25,246 bases of DNA, from assembly GCA_045598705.1 (NCBI GenBank), contig JAZLMM010000008.1, positions 1-25,246 on the forward strand, read 5' to 3'. This DNA is from Scatonaster sp045598705. GTDB taxonomy: Bacteria > Bacillota > Clostridia > Saccharofermentanales > Saccharofermentanaceae. The notes below the pieces were generated by a model. The model was given only the letters and a program-made list of their open reading frames with translations. It did no database searches and was not told the DNA's origin. Shown here piece by piece: positions 8,524 to 15,612 of this stretch (positions are counted from its first letter, which is position 1; each line of letters begins with the position of its first letter). The position numbers and the translations under genes are program-made.

Positions 8524-8584
8524 AGAGCTGTCTCTCAGTGATATGCTACTATCATGTAGGACAATTCACTTCTGAGACAGCTCT
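8524..8584. repeat. 61 bp inverted-repeat element (MITE-like, or a large terminator hairpin)
   Basis: AGAGCTGTCTC (8524-8534) and its exact complement GAGACAGCTCT (8574-8584) bound a 39 bp centre; the pairing can extend inward to CTCAG/CTGAG by skipping 2 nt. A second small stem, TGATA/TATCA, lies inside. The arm sequence resembles the ends of some insertion sequences, so it may be a minimal IS remnant. On the minus strand it lies downstream of ald and is followed by TTTAGTAT, so it could also end ald transcription. Confidence 0.5.
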
Positions 8585-8602
8585 CTCAAATCCAACATAC
8601 TT

Positions 8603-8655
8603 ACCAGTAAATCACTGGTGATTGCACTTGACCATTCATTCTTTCGAAGTGGTCA
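8603..8655 (-). other. Two short hairpins just after the ald stop codon
   Basis: TGACCA/TGGTCA (8629-8634 with 8650-8655) and ACCAGT/ACTGGT (8603-8608 with 8614-8619, 5 nt loop) could form consecutive stems in the ald 3' untranslated region. Neither is followed by a T-tract, so they are more likely RNA-stabilising than terminating. Confidence 0.3.
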
Positions 8656-8659
8656 TTCC

Positions 8660-9772
8660 TTACATCAAAGAATCCAGCGCAACATAATCATAACCGAGTG
8701 CGGCTGCTACATTCTGATTCGTGATCTTTCCGTCATAGCAGTTCACGCCACTGACGACAACTTCATTCTTCTTGCAGGCTTCCTCGAGACCGTTGGCTGC
8801 AATCTGAAGACCATACTTCAATGTTGCATTGGTCAATGCGATTGTACTTGTTCTCGGTACAGCACCCGGCATATTGCCTACGCAGTAGTGAACGACGCCT
8901 TCTTCGATGAATACCGGATCGTCGTGAGTGGTAACATGAGAAGATTCACCGCAACCGCCCTGGTCGATCGCAACGTCAACGAAAACGGCACCGTTCTTCA
9001 TCTCCGGCAGATACTTCTTCTTGAAGAGCTTCGGTGTGGAACCGCCTGGAATCAATACAGAACCGATGACCAAGTCTGCATCTTTGCAGGCACGCTCAAC
9101 ATTGGAATCGTTGCTGACGAGTGTCTGAATGTGTGCGCCAAACAGGTTGTCAAGTTCCTCGAGTCTCTTAAGATTAACATCGAGAATGGTAACATTTGCA
9201 CCCATACCTACGGCAATCTTACAAGCATTCATACCAACTGTACCACCACCGAGGATGACTACGTTAGCCTTCGGTGTACCCGGAACACCAGCAAGGAGGA
9301 TACCCTCACCGCCGAACTTCTTCTCCAAGTACTTCGCGCCTTCCTGAATGGAAAGACGACCGGCAATCTGGGACATCGGAGCAAGACACGGAAGAGAACG
9401 ATCCTTCTCCTGAAGTGTCTCATAAGCGACAGCCTTCACCTTACCGGCAAGAAGTGCATCCGCCTGCTCTTTATCTGCAGCAAGATGGAGATATGTGTAC
9501 AGGATCAAGCCTTCATGGAAGAGTGGATATTCTTCCGGAAGCGGTTCTTTTACCTTCACCATCATGTCAACAAGATCCCAGATATCTTTCGCATTGTCGA
9601 TAATGGAAGCACCCGCCTCCACATATTCGTTATCTGTGAAGCCCGAGTCTACACCCGCGCCACGTTCCATATACACGTGATGGCCAGCCGCCACATATGC
9701 CTTTACATTATCCGGTGTCAGACCTACACGAAATTCATTATTCTTAATTTCTTTTACACAGCCGATCTTCAT
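8660..9772 (-). CDS. ald: Alanine dehydrogenase
   Basis: The 370-residue enzyme catalyses reversible NAD-dependent deamination of L-alanine to pyruvate and ammonia in the cytoplasm. The N-terminal MKIGCVKEIKNNEFRVGLTP with R15 is characteristic, as are the substrate/catalytic residues K75 (VKVKEP), H96 (YLHLA) and D270. The Rossmann motif is GGGTVG (175-180), followed by an acidic end of the second strand (D198). Length is exactly that of the family (about 370). The ATG is preceded by AAGGAG at 8 nt. It appears to be monocistronic, with its own promoter at 9855-9882 and a palindrome in the 5' leader. It would link carbon overflow to amino-nitrogen balance. Confidence 0.95.
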   Translation of the reverse strand: MKIGCVKEIKNNEFRVGLTPDNVKAYVAAGHHVYMERGAGVDSGFTDNEYVEAGASIIDNAKDIWDLVDMMVKVKEPLPEEYPLFHEGLILYTYLHLAADKEQADALLAGKVKAVAYETLQEKDRSLPCLAPMSQIAGRLSIQEGAKYLEKKFGGEGILLAGVPGTPKANVVILGGGTVGMNACKIAVGMGANVTILDVNLKRLEELDNLFGAHIQTLVSNDSNVERACKDADLVIGSVLIPGGSTPKLFKKKYLPEMKNGAVFVDVAIDQGGCGESSHVTTHDDPVFIEEGVVHYCVGNMPGAVPRTSTIALTNATLKYGLQIAANGLEEACKKNEVVVSGVNCYDGKITNQNVAAALGYDYVALDSLM

Positions 9773-9809
9773 CTTCCGTACTCCTTCATCTCATCTCAGA
9801 ATCTACAGT

Positions 9810-9840
9810 GAAGTGCATCCCCAATATACCCGAGCACTTC
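9810..9840 (-). promoter_or_regulatory. Inverted repeat in the ald 5' leader
   Basis: GAAGTGC (9810-9816) and GCACTTC (9834-9840) are perfect complements separated by 17 nt, between the likely transcription start (about 9848) and the ald ribosome binding site. It could be an RNA stem-loop or a repressor operator. Confidence 0.4.
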
Positions 9841-9854
9841 TGCCGTATGGAAAC

Positions 9855-9882
9855 ATTTTAGCATAAGTAATTTCTATGAAAA
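9855..9882 (-). promoter_or_regulatory. Promoter of ald
   Basis: On the minus strand, TTTTCA (9882-9877), a 16 nt spacer and TAAAAT (9860-9855), with an upstream TG making an extended -10 (TGCTAAAAT). An AT-rich palindrome TTGAA-CGAT-TTCAA (9904-9917) lies just upstream and might bind a regulator. Confidence 0.55.
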
Positions 9883-9945
9883 AGCAGAATTTTCCTCACT
9901 TTTTTGAACGATTTCAACTTGTGTAAGAATCTGATGTTGCCGTCT

Positions 9946-10071
9946 TCAGATCTCATACCATCTGATCCGCTTGAATTTCTCTTCGGTAGAAGCACTTTGC
10001 CCGAAGCCTTGGAGGAATTTCTTCGTGAATGCAGATATATCCATTACACCGCTGTTGCGAATATCTGACAT
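9946..10071 (-). CDS. Small protein of unknown function (41 aa)
   Basis: A 41-codon ORF follows TTAGGAGG at a 7 nt spacing, one of the best ribosome binding sites in the window. The product begins MSDIRNSGVMDISAFTKK and ends KRIRWYEI. It is soluble, with no membrane segment or signal peptide and a Lys/Arg-rich tail. It lies 47 bp downstream of the epimerase on the same strand and may be the last gene of that operon. I do not recognise the family. The strong initiation site argues for a real gene; its short length leaves doubt. Confidence 0.55.
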   Translation of the reverse strand: MSDIRNSGVMDISAFTKKFLQGFGQSASTEEKFKRIRWYEI

Positions 10072-10118
10072 ATCCAAACCTCCTAAATCATATCGCTCCT
10101 ACATGGTCACGCTTTCTA

Positions 10119-11021
10119 CTACAACTCCAGTTCTTCGTCGATAAACTGAAGATAAGGTTTCTTGTTGACTTCCGACTCATTCTCCAAATACCAAGCAGCA
10201 GATTCTCGAAGACCTTCTTCCAAGCTGATGGTGTCTTTCAATATCTTCTGTTGCTTCTGCACGTCCAGATAGTATTCATAGTTGTAAAAACTAAAATACT
10301 TTCTCGGTTCGATAGTAGAATCAACACTCACAAATGCAGGTGTTTTGCCAAGACAGGCATAGCAAAGTGTCACCCAGTCCTTGATGGAAATCGCATCAGC
10401 ATTTCCAACGTTGATCACATGGTCCTCCGGCTTCGTCTGAAGGATATTCTCCATTATTTTGCACAGGTCCCGAACGTGAAGAAACTGCATCTTCATTTCG
10501 CCGTCACCGGGCACATAGAACTTGCGATCGTTCTTCGCACAATCGAACACAAACGCCTCGCGATAGACGTTATTCATCGGTCCGTAAAGGTATGGCGGTC
10601 TCAATATATATGCGTTGGGCCGAGCACTAATAAGCGCATCTTCTGCTTCGATCTTGTCTGTTCCGTACTTCTTCCAGAACTTATTCTCTGCGCGTTCTCC
10701 TTCTTCTAAGAAGGGCTGCTCTCCATACTCCGGATACACGGCGCTGGAACTGATCATGATGTACTGGTCAACGTCTCCTAAAGCCGCGCACAAGTCATTG
10801 ATGTCCTCCGCGCGATACGCCGTAACATCCAACACCGCATCGAATGCGCTATTCCGAAGCTTATCCCCTAAGTCGTGCCTGTCACCCTCGATCAAGTTCA
10901 CGCCTTCTACCTGCGGCTTCGTGTTTCGGTTCAGAACAAATACTTCATTACCTTGCTTCACGAAGTAGGATGCTACGTATTTACTGACAAAAGTTGTTCC
11001 ACCGGTAACCAATAGTTTCAT
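10119..11021 (-). CDS. NAD-dependent epimerase/dehydratase family (extended SDR) protein
   Basis: The 300-residue protein begins with a Rossmann fold nucleotide-binding motif, VTGGTTFVSKYVA (5-17). The SDR catalytic set follows: SSS (91-93) and YGTDK (Y119, K123). It is of the nucleotide-sugar epimerase/reductase type; length is normal. The exact sugar substrate cannot be told. The ATG overlaps the birA stop as ATGA (4 bp), and GGAG 7 nt before it lies inside birA, so the two are translationally coupled. The small ORF at 9946-10071 follows. Some relatives of this short form are annotated as plastid RNA-binding proteins, so a non-sugar role is possible. Confidence 0.85.
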   Translation of the reverse strand: MKLLVTGGTTFVSKYVASYFVKQGNEVFVLNRNTKPQVEGVNLIEGDRHDLGDKLRNSAFDAVLDVTAYRAEDINDLCAALGDVDQYIMISSSAVYPEYGEQPFLEEGERAENKFWKKYGTDKIEAEDALISARPNAYILRPPYLYGPMNNVYREAFVFDCAKNDRKFYVPGDGEMKMQFLHVRDLCKIMENILQTKPEDHVINVGNADAISIKDWVTLCYACLGKTPAFVSVDSTIEPRKYFSFYNYEYYLDVQKQQKILKDTISLEEGLRESAAWYLENESEVNKKPYLQFIDEELEL

Positions 11022-11932
11022 TTCATTTCTCCAATCGGGCGGATGCTGACTTCTCCGGAAGACAGCATGGCTTCTTCACATTCCCCGTCTGTATACGCTA
11101 CAAGCAGGTTGCAATCGTCGGTGATATCGAGCACTTGGGCGGTTCTTCGTTCCCCGCCACCGGTTGGGATAACGTTCACACTCTTCCCCAACACGATACT
11201 TCGCGCCTTATAGGCCTTCACATACTCGTCCAATATCTGATTCTGCTTCGCTTCATTTTCAGAGTTCGATACGCATGCATATCTTTCGAAGAAATGATTC
11301 AAGAAAGCCGCCGCCAGCCTACTTCTTGCGCCCTCGATTTCAATAGGAAGAATCGCTCCGGCAATCTCCTTGATCTCCTCAGGGAAACCGCCTTCCGGTG
11401 CATAGACGTTTAGGCCAATGCCCAGCACGGCGAACTCAATCTTTCCAGAGGTCGCATTGATTGCCGACTCCGTCAGAATGCCGGCAACTTTGCGATCTTG
11501 AAGGATAATATCATTCACCCACTTGATCTTCGGACGCACAATCGATTTCTGCATCTCGGCATCGTCACTCGCCATGTGATCGTGCGACACAAGACCTGAC
11601 CAAACCATCACATCCTCAATGGCCTCACAAGCCGCAACCGCTGCCATGGTGGTAATGTGAAGTGCTTTTGCCGGATCCATATCGGAAGGACGCAGGAGTA
11701 CACTGATATATAGTCCCGTGTGATTCGGTGAATAGAACGACCGACCCAGACGCCCTCTGCCGCCGGTCTGCGTATCCGCAATCACGACCGTTCCCGCCGG
11801 CGCACCTTCTGCCCCACGCGTCTTCAGAAGTGTATTCGTGGAGACCACTTCATCGAGCACCTCTACCTTGAGGTGTTCGATTCCATATTCAGAAAGATTC
11901 GCGCATACTTCTTGCGCCACGATCTGGTCCAT
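11018..11932 (-). CDS. birA: Biotin--[acetyl-CoA carboxylase] ligase, without DNA-binding domain
   Basis: The 304-residue enzyme activates biotin to biotinyl-AMP and attaches it to biotin carboxyl carrier proteins. Seen are the biotin/ATP loop GRGRLGR (58-64), KWVND (137-141), KVAGILTE (148-155) and a small C-terminal beta domain. The N-terminus enters the catalytic domain almost at once (VVSTNTLL at 29-36), so the winged-helix repressor domain of bifunctional BirA is absent and this is the monofunctional type. Residues about 110-132 form an insertion compared with the short enzymes. GGAGG lies 8 nt before the ATG. It overlaps the MFS stop by one base (TGATG) and the epimerase start by four, a tight operon. 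Confidence 0.9.
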   Translation of the reverse strand: MDQIVAQEVCANLSEYGIEHLKVEVLDEVVSTNTLLKTRGAEGAPAGTVVIADTQTGGRGRLGRSFYSPNHTGLYISVLLRPSDMDPAKALHITTMAAVAACEAIEDVMVWSGLVSHDHMASDDAEMQKSIVRPKIKWVNDIILQDRKVAGILTESAINATSGKIEFAVLGIGLNVYAPEGGFPEEIKEIAGAILPIEIEGARSRLAAAFLNHFFERYACVSNSENEAKQNQILDEYVKAYKARSIVLGKSVNVIPTGGGERRTAQVLDITDDCNLLVAYTDGECEEAMLSSGEVSIRPIGEMK

Positions 11933-13251
11933 CAGGATGCCCTCCGGTGATGAGGTAATTTCGTCATGGCAAAGAAAGCAATCCCCACGCCGATGGCGCA
12001 GACCACAGAACCCGTGATCAGCATGGCACGAATGCCGAGATGATCTAGGATCACGCCGCTGACCAGATTGGAGAACACGCCGCCGATTGTGATACCTGAC
12101 GTAATGAAGGCCTGCCCTTTGACCTGATCAAGTTCCTCCATCGTGGAGCTGACATAGTAAGCGCCGGCTGGGATAAACACAGCATAAGCAAATAGCTGAA
12201 TCGACTGACTGAAGTACATCATGGGCATATTCGTCGCCACAACGAGAATGAGAATCTTCACAAGGAACGCCACACCTGAGAAGACAAGCAATCGCTTGGA
12301 AGAAATCTTCTTCAGAATCAGCGCACTGGCCGCCATAACCGGAAGTTCAAGGATAGCCTGTAGGAAGTTCGCATAACCCAATTGGCGCTCACCGCCACCC
12401 AGATTGCGAATAATCTGAATCATGAAATCGTTGATCATGTTGTGGGCAAAGTAGAAACAGATTGTCGCCACCAGGAACACGGAAAATGCCGGATAGGTCC
12501 GAATGAAGTCGAAGAAATTGTTGTGGGCTTCCTGCGGTTTCACGACAGTTTCTTCAGCAGAAGATGCGGTTTCCGAAGCATCAGGAGATTCACCCTTTGA
12601 AGCAAGGCACTTCAAGGAAGATACTCTCGCCGGCGCAAGTCCTTCGATCGGTTCTGGCTTCGTAAACGTCCAGATGAGCACGGCCGAAAGCACCATGGCC
12701 ACAATATTCACCCACAGTAGAATGGTCACACCCTGCTTCTCCACAAGGCCACCGATAATCGCAGAAGTGACGGCAAAACTTGCAGATCCCAGTCCTCTTG
12801 CAAGGCCGTAGAAGATGTTGCATCCCGCTTTCTGATACTCAAAGCAGAGCGCCGTCATGACCGGCTGGTAGGCAAACTGAATCATATAGATCAGCGCAAA
12901 CACTGGGAAAATCACCGCTTTGCGATTTGGAACAAACATGAGCACGATGGACCCCAGTAGAATCACCATCACTGAAACCAAGATAAAACGGCGGTTGGTC
13001 AGCGGACCCGGTCGGTCAATGATCCCCGCAATGATCGGTTGCGCAATCGCAGACAGCACATTGGCCACTGCAAGGAGAATGCCGACCTGCGTATTCGTAA
13101 ATCCATTGGCCAGCAGATACACCGCAGCACAAGCATGAATCGTGCAGAACGCTACAAAGTACGTCGCATTCAGAAGCGTATAGCGAACCGTCCAGCCCAT
13201 TCCTGTTTTCTTACTCGGTTCAGTCTTCTGATTCACCAAAGTCTTGTCCAT
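11932..13251 (-). CDS. MFS transporter, sugar/nucleoside symporter-like
   Basis: The 439-residue permease has about twelve hydrophobic segments in two halves joined by a polar Ser/Glu-rich loop (about 200-245). The segment YGLARGLGSASFAV (149-162) and the overall layout resemble the oligosaccharide:H+ symporter/MFS_1-like group; the substrate is unknown. The start is placed at ATG 13251, preceded by AGGAAGG; a TTG 36 nt upstream has no ribosome binding site. Its stop overlaps the birA start by one base. A weak promoter (TTGAAA near 13325) may lie in the 79 bp gap after the PHP gene. Confidence 0.85.
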   Translation of the reverse strand: MDKTLVNQKTEPSKKTGMGWTVRYTLLNATYFVAFCTIHACAAVYLLANGFTNTQVGILLAVANVLSAIAQPIIAGIIDRPGPLTNRRFILVSVMVILLGSIVLMFVPNRKAVIFPVFALIYMIQFAYQPVMTALCFEYQKAGCNIFYGLARGLGSASFAVTSAIIGGLVEKQGVTILLWVNIVAMVLSAVLIWTFTKPEPIEGLAPARVSSLKCLASKGESPDASETASSAEETVVKPQEAHNNFFDFIRTYPAFSVFLVATICFYFAHNMINDFMIQIIRNLGGGERQLGYANFLQAILELPVMAASALILKKISSKRLLVFSGVAFLVKILILVVATNMPMMYFSQSIQLFAYAVFIPAGAYYVSSTMEELDQVKGQAFITSGITIGGVFSNLVSGVILDHLGIRAMLITGSVVCAIGVGIAFFAMTKLPHHRRAS

Positions 13252-13330
13252 GTTGAAGGTCCTTCCTAGCTTCCACCCACGCGTCAATTACAAAGGTAAC
13301 CATACCATACCCGCCACGCAGTTTTCAATA

Positions 13331-14107
13331 TCAGCGCCATGGCGCGCGAAGTTCGACATAGTTGTCGCCACAGGAAATTCCTAGCCTCTTCAAGAATGCC
13401 GAAAGATCTGGTGTCTCCTCCGGTTGTCGAATCAATCCCGGCTGGTGGGCATCACAACCCATCACAAACTTCGGCGAATACTCTTTCGCCATCTGGAAGA
13501 ATAACTCGCTGGGATAATTCCGGTGGTCAGAGAACCCGTACATATTGATTTCCAACGGAATATCCAGTTCGACAGCTCGCTCCACCAGACGGCGCATCTG
13601 ACGCAAATAGCTTTCTTCATCACCCATATATCGTGGAAGGTCCGGATGCGCCAAGTAGCTGAATGCACCTGTCTCCATGCCCGCAACGACGGTATCCACA
13701 TAGGATTTCAGTCTTTCTTCCCCGGCAAAAGGTGCGCCGACATAGAATCCGTCCACTTCGTTTACTGCAAAATGCTGACCTTGAATCAGGTAATCCAGAG
13801 GATATTTTGAGATTTCTTCCAGAAGTTTCGGGAAGAATCGAGTCGAATACTCGACTTCATATCCAATCAGAATCTGTATCCGATCTTTGTATTCCTCACG
13901 CAGTGCAACCAGCGTATCAGTATATTCAGCAACCTCATCCATGCGCATACGAATATGCGAGTAGAAATCATCCGGATAGGGTTGAGGCACATGGTCTGAG
14001 AAGCCAAGTGTCTTGAACCCCTGGGCAATAGCCTGCTCGATATATTCACGTTCTGTACCCACTGCATGATTGCAACGAACAGTATGAGTATGGTAATTCG
14101 CTAACAT
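13331..14107 (-). CDS. PHP-domain phosphatase, histidinol-phosphatase (HisJ/HisK) type
   Basis: The 258-residue protein has all PHP metal-binding elements: HTH (H6, H8) near the N-terminus, H14, SDH (H39), E84 (GYEVEY), QH (H112), HPD (H154) and GCDAH (D219, H221). Relatives hydrolyse L-histidinol phosphate to histidinol, the penultimate step of histidine synthesis. No other his gene is near, so a different phosphomonoester substrate is possible. It starts 17 bp after barstar and probably shares its transcript. Length matches HisJ (about 260-270). Confidence 0.85.
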   Translation of the reverse strand: MLANYHTHTVRCNHAVGTEREYIEQAIAQGFKTLGFSDHVPQPYPDDFYSHIRMRMDEVAEYTDTLVALREEYKDRIQILIGYEVEYSTRFFPKLLEEISKYPLDYLIQGQHFAVNEVDGFYVGAPFAGEERLKSYVDTVVAGMETGAFSYLAHPDLPRYMGDEESYLRQMRRLVERAVELDIPLEINMYGFSDHRNYPSELFFQMAKEYSPKFVMGCDAHQPGLIRQPEETPDLSAFLKRLGISCGDNYVELRAPWR

Positions 14108-14124
14108 GGCATTTGCCTCATTCT

Positions 14125-14394
14125 TTAACGTTTCTCACGGAATGTGAACTCAAATTCACTCGCCGCATCACGGAAACACGACAGGATCTTCTCACCATAC
14201 TCACCGAGGTTCTCCAGAAGAATCGCCGTATTCACAAAGACGATCTCAGGTGCTGAGCCTAAGTCCGTCAGGCAATCGTACAAAGCGTCCAGATTTCTGC
14301 CGAAATACTCCGGGAAATTCATCTCTTGCGCAATGACTTCGTACGCTGCGTCTTTGGAAATCATATCTTTACCATCAAGTAGAAACAGGCTCAT
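14125..14394 (-). CDS. Barstar-family ribonuclease inhibitor
   Basis: The 89-residue protein aligns along its length with Bacillus amyloliquefaciens barstar. The signature is FPEYFGRNLDALYDCLTD (27-44), with the two acidic residues that plug the barnase active site (barstar D35 and D39) at D36 and D40. It should act in the cytoplasm and block the neighbouring barnase before export. The ribosome binding site GGGGAGGAG lies inside the last codons and stop of the barnase gene, 2 bp between genes, so inhibitor translation is coupled to toxin translation. Confidence 0.93.
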   Translation of the reverse strand: MSLFLLDGKDMISKDAAYEVIAQEMNFPEYFGRNLDALYDCLTDLGSAPEIVFVNTAILLENLGEYGEKILSCFRDAASEFEFTFREKR

Positions 14395-14396
14395 GA

Positions 14397-15128
14397 TTAC
14401 TCCTCCCCATAAAGCAAAGTGAATGACTCGTAGTGATCATCGGTGTAATAGATTAGTCCGTCGTTGGAGAATACGATACGCTTCGCACCACGGCTCTTGG
14501 CCCCCTTGGTGTCGATATCGCACTCCGTGTACTTACGTCCCTTCTTTGAAGGCAGCAATCCTTCACGGTTGCCGAAATAATCTCCACCGATACTACATCC
14601 GGGAAAATAACCCTCCAGCGATCCGCCCGGCCAGCCTGCGGCCTGTGCCTCTTTCTTCGTTACGAAGTTGGACGGCAGATGCCCATATGTGTGGATGTAA
14701 AGTGCCACATCGTCCTTACTTGTGTACTCACCGTTCTCGTCGATTACATCTTCAGACGGTGCCGCAGTCGACTCCTTCGGTGCCTTTGTCTCTTTGGATT
14801 CCTTCGAAGGTTTGGTCTTCTTTGTAGTCGCTTCTGTAGTCGCTTCTGTGGTCGACTCGGCAGTGGTCTCCTTGGTGGACTCGGTGGTCGCTTCGGTCGT
14901 AGCCTCAGTGGTCGTCTCCTTCGTGGTAGACTCCGTTGTGGTCGATTCCTTGGACTCAGATTCCGACGCTTCTGTCTCTTCCTTCGCCGTCGTTTCCGTA
15001 GTCGGCTCATCGATGGCAGTCTCTTCATCGATATACTTCTTGACTTCTGAACAGCCTACACTCATCAGTGCAATCACCGTAATTAGGCTGATCAATGCCG
15101 TGAAAATACGTAGTTTATTTCTTCTCAT
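14397..15128 (-). CDS. Lipid-anchored barnase-type ribonuclease with Thr/Glu-rich stalk
   Basis: The 243-residue protein starts at ATG 15128, after AGGAG; a GTG 36 nt upstream is less likely. An export signal (residues 4-25, LRIFTALISLITVIALMSVG) ends at C26, a likely lipidation site with a slightly atypical lipobox (SVGC). Residues about 35-125 are a low-complexity stalk of Thr/Ser/Glu/Lys with TTEATTEATTES-type repeats. The C-terminal 105 residues match barnase: K158, E202, R213, R217 and H232 correspond to barnase K27, E73, R83, R87 and H102, so catalysis should be intact. It would be a guanyl-preferring RNase held at the outer face of the membrane. The barstar gene follows at 2 bp. Extracellular barnase is normally free, so the anchor is unusual. 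Confidence 0.9.
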   Translation of the reverse strand: MRRNKLRIFTALISLITVIALMSVGCSEVKKYIDEETAIDEPTTETTAKEETEASESESKESTTTESTTKETTTEATTEATTESTKETTAESTTEATTEATTKKTKPSKESKETKAPKESTAAPSEDVIDENGEYTSKDDVALYIHTYGHLPSNFVTKKEAQAAGWPGGSLEGYFPGCSIGGDYFGNREGLLPSKKGRKYTECDIDTKGAKSRGAKRIVFSNDGLIYYTDDHYESFTLLYGEE

Positions 15129-15159
15129 TTTCCTTCTCCTCTTTCCATGCAACCCAATC

Positions 15160-15182
15160 CGCACGTCATGTTGATCCGTGCG
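15160..15182 (-). promoter_or_regulatory. Hairpin between tautomerase and barnase genes
   Basis: CGCACG and CGTGCG (15160-15165 and 15177-15182) are perfect complements around an 11 nt loop, 24 nt after the tautomerase stop. No T-tract follows on the minus strand. It may mark an RNA processing or attenuation point between the two genes. Confidence 0.35.
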
Positions 15183-15205
15183 TTCGGCTCACATTCTCCC
15201 TGAAA

Positions 15206-15547
15206 TTAGAAATTACTGCCGTTCCATCCCCAGTTTGCAACTGGATGGTACGTCACATAGACACATTCGCCGGGAATTCCAAGTTTCTCAGAGAACAATT
15301 CGCAGAACTGCGCGGTCATCTTGTTATAGAGTTCCGGCGCCGCATTGCCCAGTAGACTCACGGACACATAAGCCGCCTTCTCCAATTTCTTGCCGCCCAT
15401 CCAGATATCCTTGTCGTCATCGATGATCACCATCAGGTATGTCTCACTCTTATTCAGCGTACCGATCAACTGACCGAAAGCCGTCTTCAATTCTTCTTTC
15501 TTGGCCTCATCCACGGCTATGGAAAATCTTGCATCGATCAAAGGCAT
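15206..15547 (-). CDS. MIF-like tautomerase (phenylpyruvate tautomerase family)
   Basis: The 113-residue protein has the length and pattern of macrophage migration inhibitory factor homologues. Pro2 becomes the N-terminal catalytic base after Met removal. SVSLLG lies in the middle, and the C-terminal NWGWNGSNF matches the MIF NVGWNNSTF motif. The family forms trimers and tautomerises keto-enol substrates; the physiological substrate in bacteria is unknown. The ATG is preceded by a purine-rich GGGGG at 8 nt. It has its own promoter at 15585-15612 and probably leads the barnase-barstar transcript. Confidence 0.88.
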   Translation of the reverse strand: MPLIDARFSIAVDEAKKEELKTAFGQLIGTLNKSETYLMVIIDDDKDIWMGGKKLEKAAYVSVSLLGNAAPELYNKMTAQFCELFSEKLGIPGECVYVTYHPVANWGWNGSNF

Positions 15548-15584
15548 ATATTAATCCCCCTAACATTCATGTTTCACACAAAGT

Positions 15585-15612
15585 ATTTTACACCTAACTG
15601 ACAAACTATCAA
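15585..15612 (-). promoter_or_regulatory. Promoter ahead of tautomerase and barnase-barstar
   Basis: TTGATA (15612-15607), a 16 nt spacer and TAAAAT (15590-15585) on the minus strand. The -35 overlaps the stop codon of the kinase gene. It matches consensus at 5/6 in each box. Confidence 0.6.

Noticed and set aside
8618..9811. 397-codon plus-strand ORF antisense to ald
   Set aside because: It is the reverse reading of a textbook alanine dehydrogenase, has no ribosome binding site, and its protein has no recognisable motif; long shadow frames are common opposite such codon use.
13092..13330. Upstream TTG start for the MFS transporter
   Set aside because: The TTG at 13287 has no ribosome binding site, while ATG at 13251 follows AGGAAGG at suitable distance.
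14722..15174. Plus-strand ORF rich in Val/Ser repeats opposite barnase
   Set aside because: The repeats are the complement of the Thr/Glu stalk codons; there is no ribosome binding site or promoter.
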